Origin: Sinobacterium caligoides
GTDB taxonomy: Bacteria; Pseudomonadota; Gammaproteobacteria; Pseudomonadales; Sinobacteriaceae
Length of the DNA: 64,000 bases
Assembly (NCBI RefSeq): GCF_003752585.1
Contig: NZ_RKHR01000003.1
Coordinates: 1,426,001 to 1,490,000, forward strand
Direction: 5' to 3'
The translations under genes were made by a program, and so were the position numbers. This document shows, one piece after another, positions 27,871 to 37,443 of the stretch (positions are counted from its first letter, which is position 1; every line of letters starts with the position of its first letter). The notes under the pieces are model-generated. The model was not told the origin of the DNA and did no database searches. It worked only from the letters and a program-made list of their open reading frames with translations.

Positions 27871-29190
27871 TTGACCGTTAAAGTGATTAAGAGTAGTGAT
27901 ATAGCAGCCGTTGGACTAATGACTTTCGCGCTATTTCTTGGCGCCGGTAACCTCATCTTTCCGCCCACGCTCGGCCAGATGGCTGGTGATCAACTCTGGG
28001 TATCAATGCTCGGCTTCTTAATCACCGGTGTCGGCTTACCTCTACTCGGCATCACCGCCTGCGCCATTCTCGGTGGCGGCCTTGGTCAGATCACTCAACA
28101 CTTGCCCAAGTCCGTGGCTTTAATTTTTACCATCACTATCTACCTCGCCATTGGACCACTGTTCGGCACACCTCGTACCGGACTTGTCGCCTACGAATTC
28201 ACCCTCGGCGCCGCACTCGGCGACCATGGCAATCACCTTACTCTCGGCCTATTCACCGCCGCCTTCTTCGGTGTCTCGCTGTGGCTGGCCCTCTACCCCG
28301 GCAAGTTGGTCGACACCATCGGTAAGGTTATCACCCCGTTACTGATCTTAGTGCTGACGGCCATCTCCTTCGTCACCATCGTCTTCCCCCAGGGTGAGCT
28401 CGCCCCCGCCAGCGCAAAGATGCAAGACGCCGCCTTCAGCCAAGGCTTCATCCAGGGTTACCAGACCATGGACACCCTCGCCGCCATCGTCTTCGGCCTC
28501 GTGATCATCAACGCCCTGCGCAGCAAAGGTATCGAGAAACGCTCAGAACTCACTCGCTACACCATCTACGCCGGCCTCATGGCCGCTGTTGGCCTGTCTT
28601 TTATCTATCTGATCCTTGGCTACTTAGGTGCCACCAGCGGTAACGTTGCTGAAGCGGGCATGAACGGCGCACAGATTATCAGCGCCTATATCGAGCCCAC
28701 TCTTGGCACTACCGGTCACTGGCTCCTCGGCATCACCATGGCACTGGCCTGTCTGAGTACGGCTATTGGTCTAATCGTCGCCTGTGGTGAATACTTTGAG
28801 GAGATTGCGCCACGCTTTAGCTATCGCTTTTACGCTGTCTGCTTTGCCGTCCTCAGTGCAATCGTCGCCAATATCGGGCTGAACGAGCTACTGGCGATCA
28901 CCATCCCTGCGCTGTTAATCTCCTACCCCGTTGCCATTTGTCTCATTGCATTAAGTTTCATTCAACACCGCTTTAGCAACCCTCAGCGAGCCTACTTGGT
29001 TGTGTTGATACCGATCACCCTACTCTCCTTCGTGGATGGCCTCTCCCACGCCAAGCTCAATTGGGCACTGGGTCTACAGAAAGAGTTGCAGCACCTGCCA
29101 CTGCAAGCCGAGGGGCTCGGTTGGGTCGTTCCCGCCGCCATCTTGATTGTCTTCTGCCTTGTCTTTTTTCATCGTCAACGCCCTCAATAA
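27871..29190 (+). CDS. brnQ: Branched-chain amino acid carrier BrnQ
   Basis: 439-aa permease of the LIVCS family, taking up Leu/Ile/Val with Na+ or H+. About 12 membrane helices; the family start is clear (ALFLGAGNLIFPPTLGQMAG), as is GPLFGTPRTGLVAYE. The start is TTG 27871 with GAGGA 7 nt upstream. No transcription factor is adjacent. The 144 nt before it show no strong promoter or terminator. Confidence 0.95.
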   Translation: MTVKVIKSSDIAAVGLMTFALFLGAGNLIFPPTLGQMAGDQLWVSMLGFLITGVGLPLLGITACAILGGGLGQITQHLPKSVALIFTITIYLAIGPLFGTPRTGLVAYEFTLGAALGDHGNHLTLGLFTAAFFGVSLWLALYPGKLVDTIGKVITPLLILVLTAISFVTIVFPQGELAPASAKMQDAAFSQGFIQGYQTMDTLAAIVFGLVIINALRSKGIEKRSELTRYTIYAGLMAAVGLSFIYLILGYLGATSGNVAEAGMNGAQIISAYIEPTLGTTGHWLLGITMALACLSTAIGLIVACGEYFEEIAPRFSYRFYAVCFAVLSAIVANIGLNELLAITIPALLISYPVAICLIALSFIQHRFSNPQRAYLVVLIPITLLSFVDGLSHAKLNWALGLQKELQHLPLQAEGLGWVVPAAILIVFCLVFFHRQRPQ

Positions 29191-29333
29191 GCATCGCTAC
29201 ATACAAATGCCTGAGCTCCAGCTCAGGCTTGCACGAAGCACTTCCCCGCTCCGTCGACAGAGTATATTGCCAGCCAGCGATCGGCGACGCATAATAGCGA
29301 CCATATTCAATCGCGCTACTATTCGAGACCCCC

Positions 29334-29897
29334 ATGGCAAACTCACTACAAGACCAGTTACTCAAGGCCGGACTGGTCGATGACAAACAGCTCAAAACGG
29401 CCCACAAGGCAAAGAAAAAACAGCAGAAAATAGACCGACGCGCCCGTACAGAGACTGTCGACGAGACCAAGCAGGCTGCCCTCGAGGCACTGGCCAAGAA
29501 GGCCGACAAAGATCGTGGTCTCAACCAACAGCTCAATGAAAAGGCGATGAAGAAAGCCATCAATGCCCAGATCAAACAGCTAATCAGCAGTAATGCACTA
29601 CCAAAGAATAAGGGCGAAGTAAGCTTTAACTTTACCGATGGTAGCAAGATTAAGAAGCTCTATATCGACGAGAAAATGCAGCGCCAACTCAGCGCCGGCA
29701 TCCTCTCCATCGTCAAGCAGGGCGACCAGTACGAGATCATCCCCACTCCCGTCGCCAATAAGATCGCCGAGCGCGATCCGCAACGCATCGTCCTGCAGAA
29801 TACGATGAGCAGCACGGTAGAAGAAACAAGCACAGAGAGTAACGAAGAGGAAGATTGGTACGCTGACTACGAAATCCCCGACGACCTCATGTGGTAG
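29334..29897 (+). CDS. DUF2058 (YaiL-family) protein
   Basis: 187 aa, highly charged. A Lys-rich helical N-terminus (LLKAGLVDDKQLKTAHKAKK, about 9-28) is followed by a long helix and the conserved DUF2058 segment (about 75-150: INAQIKQLIS...SFNFTDGSKIKKLYI). It ends in an acidic tail. The family is described as a nucleoprotein/polynucleotide-associated protein, but biochemical function is not established. The 143 nt before it hold no recognised element. Confidence 0.9.
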   Translation: MANSLQDQLLKAGLVDDKQLKTAHKAKKKQQKIDRRARTETVDETKQAALEALAKKADKDRGLNQQLNEKAMKKAINAQIKQLISSNALPKNKGEVSFNFTDGSKIKKLYIDEKMQRQLSAGILSIVKQGDQYEIIPTPVANKIAERDPQRIVLQNTMSSTVEETSTESNEEEDWYADYEIPDDLMW

Positions 29898-29966
29898 CTG
29901 CTGCCATTGCTGCAATGGCAAGCACAACGCGGCTGGTAATGCAGCCGCCGATTAGCTCTATCACGG

Positions 29967-30593
29967 TTAACGTGTGCCGAAAATCTTATCCCCTGCGTCA
30001 CCTAAGCCAGGTAGAATATAACCGTGCTCATTGAGTCGCTCATCGATCGAGGCCGTATAAATCTCCAGATCAGGGTGAATATCTAAAACCCGCTCGATCC
30101 CCTCCGGCGCCGCCACTAAAAACAAACCGACAATATCTTTACAACCAGCACGCTTAAGAATATTCACCGTCTCGATCAAGGTACCACCGGTGGCCAGCAT
30201 CGGGTCGATAATGAGCGCCGTTCGTTGCTCGATATCGCTGACCAACTTCTCCAGGTAGACCGTTGGCTCCAATGTCTGCTCATCACGAGCAAGCCCGACC
30301 ACACTCACCTTGGCGCTGGGTACCAGCTCGAGCACACCATCCATCATGCCAATACCGGCGCGCAGGATAGGCACTACTGTTAGCTTCTTACCCTTAATGC
30401 GCTCGACGGTACAGCGCCCCGCCCAAGTCTCTATCTCATATTCTTCCGTTTCAAAGTTGCGCGTCGCCTCGTAGGTGAGCAGCGTCCCCAGCTCACCGGT
30501 CAACTCGCGAAATCGCTTCGTACTAATATCACGTTCACGCAGCTTACCCAGCTTATGCTGCACCAGTGGATGACGCACCTCATGTACGGCCAT
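29967..30593 (-). CDS. upp: Uracil phosphoribosyltransferase
   Basis: 208-aa pyrimidine-salvage enzyme making UMP from uracil and PRPP. Normal length. PRPP-binding loop [15 protein letters not shown] (about 128-142), and the uracil-binding C-terminus with [11 protein letters not shown]. Same strand as, and downstream of, the ferredoxin-NADP reductase gene, but a terminator stands between them. No uraA permease follows. Confidence 0.97.
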   Translation of the reverse strand: MAVHEVRHPLVQHKLGKLRERDISTKRFRELTGELGTLLTYEATRNFETEEYEIETWAGRCTVERIKGKKLTVVPILRAGIGMMDGVLELVPSAKVSVVGLARDEQTLEPTVYLEKLVSDIEQRTALIIDPMLATGGTLIETVNILKRAGCKDIVGLFLVAAPEGIERVLDIHPDLEIYTASIDERLNEHGYILPGLGDAGDKIFGTR

Positions 30594-30699
30594 GCGAGTC
30601 TCTCCCTCTTCAGGTTAGTGATGAATTTAACAGGTTAAGTATATCGCGAGTTGATGGTCGACCGCCCGCCAAAATCAACAAAGCCTCCTTAACCCGGGC

Positions 30700-30727
30700 A
30701 AAAAAAAGAGCGCCTCAGCGCTCTTCT
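30700..30727 (-). terminator. Intrinsic terminator after the ferredoxin-NADP reductase gene
   Basis: On the minus strand AAGAGCGC pairs with GCGCTCTT around a 4-nt loop (plus 30706-30725), followed by eight T (plus A run 30700-30707). It isolates the reductase gene from upp. Confidence 0.9.
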
Positions 30728-30747
30728 CTTCTACTTCATTGTGATCA

Positions 30748-31815
30748 CTACGCCGCATCCTCCTTCATCGGATCCTCGACATGCAGGCGCTTATGCATAA
30801 TCGGACTGGTCGTAGTGTATTGAAGGTGCACCTTCTTGCCTGGCTCTAGCTGCTCTTTGATTGCGAAAGCCGCCAACGCCGTCTCATGAAAGCCACTGAG
30901 AATGAGCTTTTTCTTACCTGGATAGTAGTTAATATCACCCACAGCATAAATACCCGGGATAGAGGTCTGGAACTTCTCGGTGTCGACCTCAACCTGACGC
31001 TTGTGCAGTGTTAACCCCCAGCTCTGCAACGGTCCTAGATCCGGCACCAAGCCAAAGAACACCAACAAGTCATCCAACTCTAGCCGACGCGTCACTCCAT
31101 CACTACCTGTGACTTTAAGATGAGTGAGCTTGCCATCCTGTTCGACCAGTTCGCTAACCTGGCCCTGCAAAAATTGCATCTCGAAGTCATCACACAGCTT
31201 GAGCATCTTATCCACAGAAGCCTTGGCCGCACGAAATTTCTGTGAGCGGTGGATAACCACCACCGAATTGGCGATCGGCTGTAGCGTTAACGCCCAGTCC
31301 AGGGCCGAGTCACCACCGCCGAGAATGACAATATCTTTGCCCCGATAGCGCTCCGGGTCGCGTACGCTATAACTGAGCTGCCTACCCTCGAGCGCCTCGG
31401 CACCGTCGACCTTCAACTTGACCGCCTGAAACGAGCCCATGCCTGCAGCGATGATGACTGCAGCAGCAAGAAATTGCTGTTCGCTCGAGGTGGTGACCAG
31501 AAAACGACCATCTTGCTGACGTTGCAGGTCTACCACCTCTTGCGAGAAGTGAAAGACCGGTTTGAACGGCTCGATTTGCTGTAGTAAGTTGTCGGTTAGC
31601 TGTTGGCCGGAGATCGCCGGGCAGGCGGGTATATCGAAGATCGGCTTATTCGGATAGAGTTCCGCACACTGCCCACCTGGCTGAGCGAGGCTCTCCACCA
31701 CGTGCGCTTTAATACCGAGCAGGCCAAGTTCGAAGACCTGAAATAGGCCGACTGGACCGGCACCAATGATTAATGCCTCGGTTTCAATAATGGCGGGGGA
31801 TAACTGCTGTGTCAT
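30748..31815 (-). CDS. Ferredoxin/flavodoxin-NADP+ reductase, thioredoxin-reductase type
   Basis: 355-aa two-dinucleotide-domain flavoprotein. FAD motif GAGPVG (about 19-24), [22 protein letters not shown] motif [13 protein letters not shown], and the C-terminal FAD motif GIYAVGDI. It lacks the CxxC redox pair of true thioredoxin reductases, matching YumC-type ferredoxin-NADP reductases. It probably supplies reduced ferredoxin/flavodoxin for redox repair. The ATG at 31815 (GGAGAG upstream) is chosen over a longer frame. It diverges from a LysR regulator across 169 nt, which probably controls it. Confidence 0.9.
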   Translation of the reverse strand: MTQQLSPAIIETEALIIGAGPVGLFQVFELGLLGIKAHVVESLAQPGGQCAELYPNKPIFDIPACPAISGQQLTDNLLQQIEPFKPVFHFSQEVVDLQRQQDGRFLVTTSSEQQFLAAAVIIAAGMGSFQAVKLKVDGAEALEGRQLSYSVRDPERYRGKDIVILGGGDSALDWALTLQPIANSVVVIHRSQKFRAAKASVDKMLKLCDDFEMQFLQGQVSELVEQDGKLTHLKVTGSDGVTRRLELDDLLVFFGLVPDLGPLQSWGLTLHKRQVEVDTEKFQTSIPGIYAVGDINYYPGKKKLILSGFHETALAAFAIKEQLEPGKKVHLQYTTTSPIMHKRLHVEDPMKEDAA

Positions 31816-31984
31816 ATGATCTCTCCGTATCAATAGCTTCAAAAGCCCCATAACGCACTCGGCATGCGCGGACTATGCTCTTCTCATCGCTTGTGTGTTC
31901 TATAGGCTACGTTACAGGGCGCCATTGAATAAGAGAAATAGGTAGTTTATATTTTATTAATCAAGAAAACTGATAAGCGAAGTC

Positions 31985-32863
31985 ATGTCGATGAAAATTA
32001 CCCTAAAGCAACTGCGTGTTTTCGATGCTATCGCCCGTCTCGGTAACGTCAGCCGAGCCGCCGAGCAGATCGCTCTCAGCCAGTCAGCGGCTAGCATGTC
32101 ACTCGCCGACCTCGAGCAACACCTCGGCTCCCCCCTGTTTAATCGCCATGGCAAGAAGCTACAACTCAACGACTATGGACGCTGGCTGCACCCCAAGGTG
32201 CATCAGCTACTGCAACAGGCGGAGAACATCGAGCTAAGTGCGCACAGCGGCGAGCTGCACGGTCACCTCATCGTCGGCGCTAGCAGCACCATCGGTAACT
32301 ATCTACTGGCTGCGATGGTCGCCGAGTTCGTCAAACTACACCCCGACATCCACATCCAACTGCGCGTCGCGAACAGCGAGCAGATCGTCGACGACATGAT
32401 AAACCTGCGCATCGACCTCGGCCTCATCGAAGGCATCTGTCACAGCCACCAACTCATCGCCCAACCCTGGCGTAGCGATGAGCTCATCACCTTCTGCAGC
32501 CCCAGCCACCCCCTCGCACAGCTAGACAGTGTCAGCCTCGCGGAGCTCGAGCAACAGCAATGGATATTACGTGAGAGCGGCTCTGGTACCCGCGAAATCT
32601 TTACTCTAGCCACACAACACAAGCTCAAACACCTGATGGTGGCGCTCGAACTTGGCAATAGTATGGCTATCAAACAGGCAGTCAAAACCGGGCTGGGACT
32701 AGGCTGCATGTCGCGGCTGACGCTTGCCTCAGAACTGCGTCATGGCGAGCTGGTTGCCCTGCCGACACCGGAACTACAGATCGAGCGTCAGTTCTACCTA
32801 TTGACCGGAAAACATCAACACCAGAGCGAGCTCAGCCTAAGCCTGCAGCACTTTATTGCCTAA
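31985..32863 (+). CDS. LysR-type transcriptional regulator (FinR-like)
   Basis: 292 aa. N-terminal winged HTH (about 5-65: LKQLRVFDAIARLGNVSRAA, LSQSAASMSLADLE), then a periplasmic-binding-like effector domain beginning about 92 (HLIVGASSTIGNYLLA). Divergent from the ferredoxin-NADP reductase gene, the classic layout for a LysR regulator and its target. In Pseudomonas, FinR is placed the same way and induces fprA under superoxide or nitrosative stress; this suggests, but does not prove, the same role. Its 3' end overlaps the convergent rmuC by 11 nt. Confidence 0.9.
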   Translation: MSMKITLKQLRVFDAIARLGNVSRAAEQIALSQSAASMSLADLEQHLGSPLFNRHGKKLQLNDYGRWLHPKVHQLLQQAENIELSAHSGELHGHLIVGASSTIGNYLLAAMVAEFVKLHPDIHIQLRVANSEQIVDDMINLRIDLGLIEGICHSHQLIAQPWRSDELITFCSPSHPLAQLDSVSLAELEQQQWILRESGSGTREIFTLATQHKLKHLMVALELGNSMAIKQAVKTGLGLGCMSRLTLASELRHGELVALPTPELQIERQFYLLTGKHQHQSELSLSLQHFIA

Positions 32864-34367
32864 TTGAGCGACTATCGGCCGCATCATCCTCAAGCTTGAT
32901 CAACGGCTCCTCCATCAACGACTGGGTCACCGAGGTGGGCATCTCTTTTTTGGTACGTACTCCAAGCTCCTTAAACTTCTCAGCCTGAGCCACCAAGTTA
33001 CCACGGCCGCTATACAAGCTCCGCCAGGCGGTATCGTAGGTGGCTTGCGCGGTATTGATCTGACCTCCTAACTTCTCCATTTTCTCAACAAATACCCGAA
33101 GACGGTCGTACACTTTGGCCGCCTGATCTGCCAACTGCTCGGTACTGTTATTCTGTTTATCAATGGTCCATAGACTGGCAACAGTACGTAGCATCGGCAA
33201 TAGCGTGGTCGGTGTAACTACGGCAATGCGCTTATCATAGGCCTTATTAAACAGCCCTGGAGACGCCTCTAGGGCTGCCAAAAACGCCGGTTCGATCGGC
33301 ATAAACATGAAAACAAAATCCGGCGACTGCATGCCCTCTAACTTCGGATAATCCTTCTCGCTGAGACTGTTAATATGCGCTTCGATACACCCAACATGGG
33401 CCTTTAGCTGACGCTGGCGTTCGCCCTCATCCTCGGCGCTAACAAAGGCCGCATAGGCATTCAGCGACACCTTCGAGTCGATGATGATGTGCTTGCCATC
33501 GGGAAGGTCAATAATAAAGTCCGGGCGACGGTTCTGCTGCTCCGCATCCTTAAAATTAGCCTCACGACGGTACTCGATGTCGCGGCGCAAGCCCGACTGC
33601 TGCAACAATAACTCCGCCTGTTGTTCACCGAAGTTACCCTGCAGTTTCTTATCCCCCTTCAGTGCCCGCGTCAGATTGGCCGCCTCATCGGTAATCTGCT
33701 GATTCAAGCGGCGTAAGTTATCGAGCTCATTACGCAGGCCTGCCTGCCCCTGCAGCTGCTCACTGTGCACGTTATCCACACGCTTTCTAAAGCTCTCCAG
33801 CTGCGTTTTTAACGGCGCCAACACGCCATCTAAACTCTTGATACTATTACTATCAAACTGTTGGCGCTTGTCCTCAAAAATACGCTGTGAGATATGTTCA
33901 AACTCGACCTTCAGCTGCTCCCGGTTCTCCTTCAGTAGGGCAAACTGCTCGCGATAGCGCCGCTCCCCCTGCTCCACGGCAAATTTGAGCTGTGCCACCT
34001 CCGCCTGTGCCTCAGCTTCAGCCTGACGACTGTGCCGCAATGCTTGTTCAGCCTCGTCTAGACGCTCCTTCACTTCTTTAAATTGCTCAAGCTGACCGCT
34101 GTAGACACCTAGACGCTGGCTTTGCCCCTGTAGCTTCGACCAGAGGTTTTCCGCCGTCGCCTGCTGCTGCTTATACTGCTGCATCAGTGCCTCAAGCTGT
34201 TGCTCCAGGTGTTGGCGCTGCTGCTCAGACTGTGAGCCCTGCTGCTGTAAGGCTATCGCCCGACGCCGATACTGTTTTTCTCGAGCCATAAACAGCAATA
34301 AAAGTACGAGGGCAATAAGCGCTATTGCACCACCCAACCAATAATAAGACTGTAAATCGATGCTCAT
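32853..34367 (-). CDS. rmuC: DNA recombination protein RmuC
   Basis: 504 aa. N-terminal membrane helix (about 11-28), long Gln/Glu-rich coiled coil (about 30-200), then the RmuC nuclease-like domain with RPDFIIDLPDGKHIIIDSKV, the PD-(D/E)xK-type core. In E. coli RmuC limits inversions at short inverted repeats. The ATG at 34367 (GGGG upstream) is preferred to a GTG at 34430, since it puts the membrane helix at the usual distance from the N-terminus. Convergent overlap with the LysR gene. Confidence 0.93.
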   Translation of the reverse strand: MSIDLQSYYWLGGAIALIALVLLLLFMAREKQYRRRAIALQQQGSQSEQQRQHLEQQLEALMQQYKQQQATAENLWSKLQGQSQRLGVYSGQLEQFKEVKERLDEAEQALRHSRQAEAEAQAEVAQLKFAVEQGERRYREQFALLKENREQLKVEFEHISQRIFEDKRQQFDSNSIKSLDGVLAPLKTQLESFRKRVDNVHSEQLQGQAGLRNELDNLRRLNQQITDEAANLTRALKGDKKLQGNFGEQQAELLLQQSGLRRDIEYRREANFKDAEQQNRRPDFIIDLPDGKHIIIDSKVSLNAYAAFVSAEDEGERQRQLKAHVGCIEAHINSLSEKDYPKLEGMQSPDFVFMFMPIEPAFLAALEASPGLFNKAYDKRIAVVTPTTLLPMLRTVASLWTIDKQNNSTEQLADQAAKVYDRLRVFVEKMEKLGGQINTAQATYDTAWRSLYSGRGNLVAQAEKFKELGVRTKKEMPTSVTQSLMEEPLIKLEDDAADSRSIRQ

Positions 34368-34516
34368 ATTGCCCCATGCCATCTGCGAAACGCGCCGAGA
34401 AATTCTGCGCACACTTAATATATTCTCCACCTAATCCAGCGACACCACAAACAACCAGGTCAAAAACTGTTCGGGCATACGGTGCAACAGGTCACATAAC
34501 GTCTTTTTAGCGCCAT

Positions 34517-34543
34517 AAAAAAGGCGCCCATAGGCGCCTTTTT
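34517..34543 (-). terminator. Intrinsic terminator after bamD
   Basis: GGCGCC (34523-34528) and GGCGCC (34533-34538) around a 4-nt loop, with A6 on the left (T6 on the minus strand) and T5 on the right. It ends bamD before rmuC on the minus strand. Confidence 0.9.
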
Positions 34544-34561
34544 CTACTTCAGCCCAGTCCC

Positions 34562-35431
34562 CTAACGCGGTGGACGGCTGTCGTAAACCTCTGGCTCATC
34601 ACGACCAAGTAAACCCAGTGTTAAACGTGAGAATAGTGTCGGCTTAGCGCCCTCTTTATTATAGAGCGGCTTGAACTCACCTTCTTTGGTAATGTATGGG
34701 CTCTCTGGGTAATTACTCTTCAGTATCGTCAAGCTATCCGCCGCGAGCTCAGGCATATCCAGCAGCTGATATGCCTGCACCATCACCGCTAGGGCGTCGG
34801 CAACCGCCGGCGTCTGCTGGAAGTTTTCTACCACAAAACGACCACGATTAGCTGCTGCTAGGAAGGCCCGGCGCTTGAAATAATAGTTCGCCACATTGAC
34901 CTCATAACGAGCCAGCAGGTTACGCAGATAGATCATCCTTACCCGGGCATCCGCCGCATACTCGCTTTTAGGGAAGCGCGATAATAGTTGCGAAAAATCG
35001 TAGAACGACTGTCGTGCCGCACCGGGGTCGCGCTTAGTAACGTCGGTGTCAGTAAAGCGGTCGAAGATACTCTTGCCCGCATTAAAGTTAGCTAAACCCT
35101 TCATATAATAGGCATAATCGACATTAGGGTGCCCCGGATGCAGACGAATAAAACGCGCAGCAGCCTCGACAGCAGCCTCGGTCTCATAGGCTTTATAGTG
35201 AGCATAGATCAGCTCTAACTGTGCCTGCTCTGCGTAGGGGCCGAAGGGGTAACGAGATTCCAGCAACTGCAGGCTCGATACTGCAGCGCTATAGTTAGAA
35301 TTCTTTAGCTGTTCCTTAGCACGGCTGTATATCTGCTGCTCTGAAAGGTCTTCTCTTGGCTTTTCATCATTGCCTGAACAACCCGCTAAAATAGTCGTGG
35401 CGACAATGATCAGAATGTAAATCAAACGCAT
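34562..35431 (-). CDS. bamD: Outer-membrane assembly lipoprotein BamD
   Basis: 289-aa essential lipoprotein of the BAM complex. Lipobox LAGC (Cys18), then five TPR-like helical pairs (about 30-245) with [19 protein letters not shown] and the [19 protein letters not shown] segment. The Arg/Glu-rich C-terminal tail extends beyond the minimal fold. It diverges from rluD with 119 nt between them, the standard order. Confidence 0.96.
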   Translation of the reverse strand: MRLIYILIIVATTILAGCSGNDEKPREDLSEQQIYSRAKEQLKNSNYSAAVSSLQLLESRYPFGPYAEQAQLELIYAHYKAYETEAAVEAAARFIRLHPGHPNVDYAYYMKGLANFNAGKSIFDRFTDTDVTKRDPGAARQSFYDFSQLLSRFPKSEYAADARVRMIYLRNLLARYEVNVANYYFKRRAFLAAANRGRFVVENFQQTPAVADALAVMVQAYQLLDMPELAADSLTILKSNYPESPYITKEGEFKPLYNKEGAKPTLFSRLTLGLLGRDEPEVYDSRPPR

Positions 35432-35550
35432 GAATGGCTTTCCCAGTGTTACTGCACGTATAATAGAATGTATCAGTTTAACGCTATTCTCTCACAGCCC
35501 AAAGAGATATCCACCCAAACAGCCTCTCTTATTTTGCAAAAGTACCTACT

Positions 35551-36519
35551 ATGGCCGAAAAAATTACCCTCCACGCTGTCGCTCCCGTCGACCTTACCGG
35601 CAAACGCTGTGATCAAGTGGCTCACTTGTTGTTCCCGGATTACTCTCGGTCTCGCCTGCAGGCATGGATCAAGAGCGGTGAGCTCACCGTCGACGGTAAG
35701 CAGTTCCGCGCCAAAGATAAGGTTTACGCAGACATGGTACTGGACATCAGTGCTACCGTCGCCGATGAAGAGGAGTGGAGCGGTGAGGACATCCCTCTGG
35801 ATATTGTCCATGAAGATGACAGCGTCATCGTCATCAACAAGCCCGTCGGCCTCGTCGTTCACCCCGCCGCCGGTCACGCCAACGGCACGCTGCTGAACGC
35901 CTTATTAAATCACTACCCCGACCTAGCCAGCGTACCGCGCGCAGGAATTGTGCACCGCCTCGATAAGGATACCAGCGGCCTGATGGTCGTCGCCAAGACG
36001 CTCAGTGCCCACACCGATCTTGTCAACCAGCTACAAGAGCGTAGCGTCAGCCGCACCTATCAAGCCGTGGCCTGCGGTGCGATGACCGGTGGCGGCACGG
36101 TAGAAACCATGATGGACCGCCACCCCCGCGACCGTAAGAAGATGGCCGTCGCCCTCGTCGGCGGCAAAGAGGCCATTACCCACTACCGCCTGATGGAGCG
36201 TTTTAACGACTTTACCCACATCAAAGTCAACCTCGAAACCGGTCGTACCCACCAGATTCGCGTACACATGGCCCACATCCGTAAACCCTTGGTCGGCGAC
36301 CAAGTCTATCGTGGCCGCCTACAACTCCCTAAGGGGGCAACACCCGGGCTAATCGAGGTGCTACGTAACTTCAAACGACAGGCACTGCACGCCTACCAGC
36401 TGGAACTCTGGCACCCAGAGACCGGCGACCGCGTACTCTGGGAGGCGCAACCGCCCGCTGACTTCCTCAGCTTAATTGCCGCCTTGCGCCTCGACAAAAA
36501 AGAGCGCGAGCAGTTATAA
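35551..36519 (+). CDS. rluD: 23S rRNA pseudouridine(1911/1915/1917) synthase
   Basis: 322-aa RluA-family enzyme modifying helix 69 of 23S rRNA. N-terminal S4 RNA-binding domain (about 18-75, SRSRLQAWIKSGELTVDG) and catalytic domain with the Asp of GIVHRLDKDTSGLMVVAKT. Its stop (TAA) directly abuts the GTG start of pgeF, so the two are co-translated. Confidence 0.96.
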   Translation: MAEKITLHAVAPVDLTGKRCDQVAHLLFPDYSRSRLQAWIKSGELTVDGKQFRAKDKVYADMVLDISATVADEEEWSGEDIPLDIVHEDDSVIVINKPVGLVVHPAAGHANGTLLNALLNHYPDLASVPRAGIVHRLDKDTSGLMVVAKTLSAHTDLVNQLQERSVSRTYQAVACGAMTGGGTVETMMDRHPRDRKKMAVALVGGKEAITHYRLMERFNDFTHIKVNLETGRTHQIRVHMAHIRKPLVGDQVYRGRLQLPKGATPGLIEVLRNFKRQALHAYQLELWHPETGDRVLWEAQPPADFLSLIAALRLDKKEREQL

Positions 36520-37299
36520 GTGGCCTTCTTGCGACCTGATTGGCCTGCCCCTGCGGGCATCCACAGCCTCGTCAGTTTACGATCAGGAGGAGAGAGTCTG
36601 CCGCCCTACGACAGCCTCAACCCTGCCCTGCATGTCGGTGACAATAGTGCCCATGTCATCGCCAACCGCAGCCTGATCGAGCAAGAGATTGCAACGATCA
36701 GTCGGGCCGCCGACATCCAGTGGCTCAACCAGACCCACTCCACAACCGTAGTCGAAGCACGGCCACAGGCTGACCCCGGTAGCAAAGACTATCGTGACTA
36801 CCCTGATGCCGACGCCTGTTTTACTCGACAACCGCTAACCGCCTGCGCGGTAATGACGGCTGACTGCCTACCACTACTTTTCTGTCGCCTCGACGGTTCC
36901 GCCGTCGCCGCCACCCACGCCGGCTGGAAGGGCCTCGCTAACGGCATCATCGAACAGACTATGCTGAAATTAGGAGGGCAAGGCGAGGCTCTGATGGTGT
37001 GGTTAGGCCCCGCCATCGGGCCCGCACGGTTCGAGGTTGGCCCCGAGGTGAAAACCCTGTTTACCGACCGCAGCACGTACGAGCAATACAGCGCTACTGC
37101 CGCTTGCTTTCAAGCCAAGAATAACGGCAAGTTTCTCGCCGACATCTATCAGCTTGCCAAGCTTCGCCTGCAGCGCTGTGGTATACAGCAAATTTACGGT
37201 GGCGGGCTCTGTACCGTCAGCGACCGTCAGCGCTTCTTCTCCTATCGCCGTGACGGTGTGACTGGCAGGCTCGCCAGCCTCATCTGGATCGATCGATAA
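36520..37299 (+). CDS. pgeF: PgeF/YfiH-family protein (peptidoglycan editing factor, purine nucleoside phosphorylase)
   Basis: 259-aa multicopper-oxidoreductase-like (DUF152) protein. The zinc-site residues are present: His in NQTHSTTV, Cys in TADCLPLLFC, His in THAGWKG. Members are reported as purine nucleoside phosphorylase/adenosine deaminase and, in E. coli, as correcting mis-incorporated Ser in peptidoglycan precursors. The start is GTG 36520 with zero spacing after rluD (TAAGTG). Followed by clpB, the usual rluD-pgeF-clpB order. Confidence 0.93.
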   Translation: MAFLRPDWPAPAGIHSLVSLRSGGESLPPYDSLNPALHVGDNSAHVIANRSLIEQEIATISRAADIQWLNQTHSTTVVEARPQADPGSKDYRDYPDADACFTRQPLTACAVMTADCLPLLFCRLDGSAVAATHAGWKGLANGIIEQTMLKLGGQGEALMVWLGPAIGPARFEVGPEVKTLFTDRSTYEQYSATAACFQAKNNGKFLADIYQLAKLRLQRCGIQQIYGGGLCTVSDRQRFFSYRRDGVTGRLASLIWIDR

Positions 37300-37321
37300 C
37301 CCCCCCTGCTCGACAGCCTCC

Positions 37322-37349
37322 CTTGAAATACGTCACAGCGCCCGCATCT
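37322..37349 (+). promoter_or_regulatory. Sigma-32 (heat-shock) promoter of clpB
   Basis: CTTGAAA (37322-37328), a 13-nt spacer, and CCGCATCT (37342-37349), which matches the RpoH consensus CTTGAAA-N11-16-CCCCATNT at all but one base. It lies about 95 nt before clpB, after pgeF. Confidence 0.88.
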
Positions 37350-37443
37350 TTTAAGTATCCAACAGAAACATAGTCAGCGTCACTCAGCTAACCATCGAGG
37401 TTTACGGCCGACTACTTCGCGATATGATGATGAGGAATTACGT

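Noticed and set aside
34368-34430. N-terminal extension of rmuC from GTG 34430
   Set aside because: It would push the membrane helix away from the N-terminus. The ATG at 34367 has a GGGG site and the expected family start.
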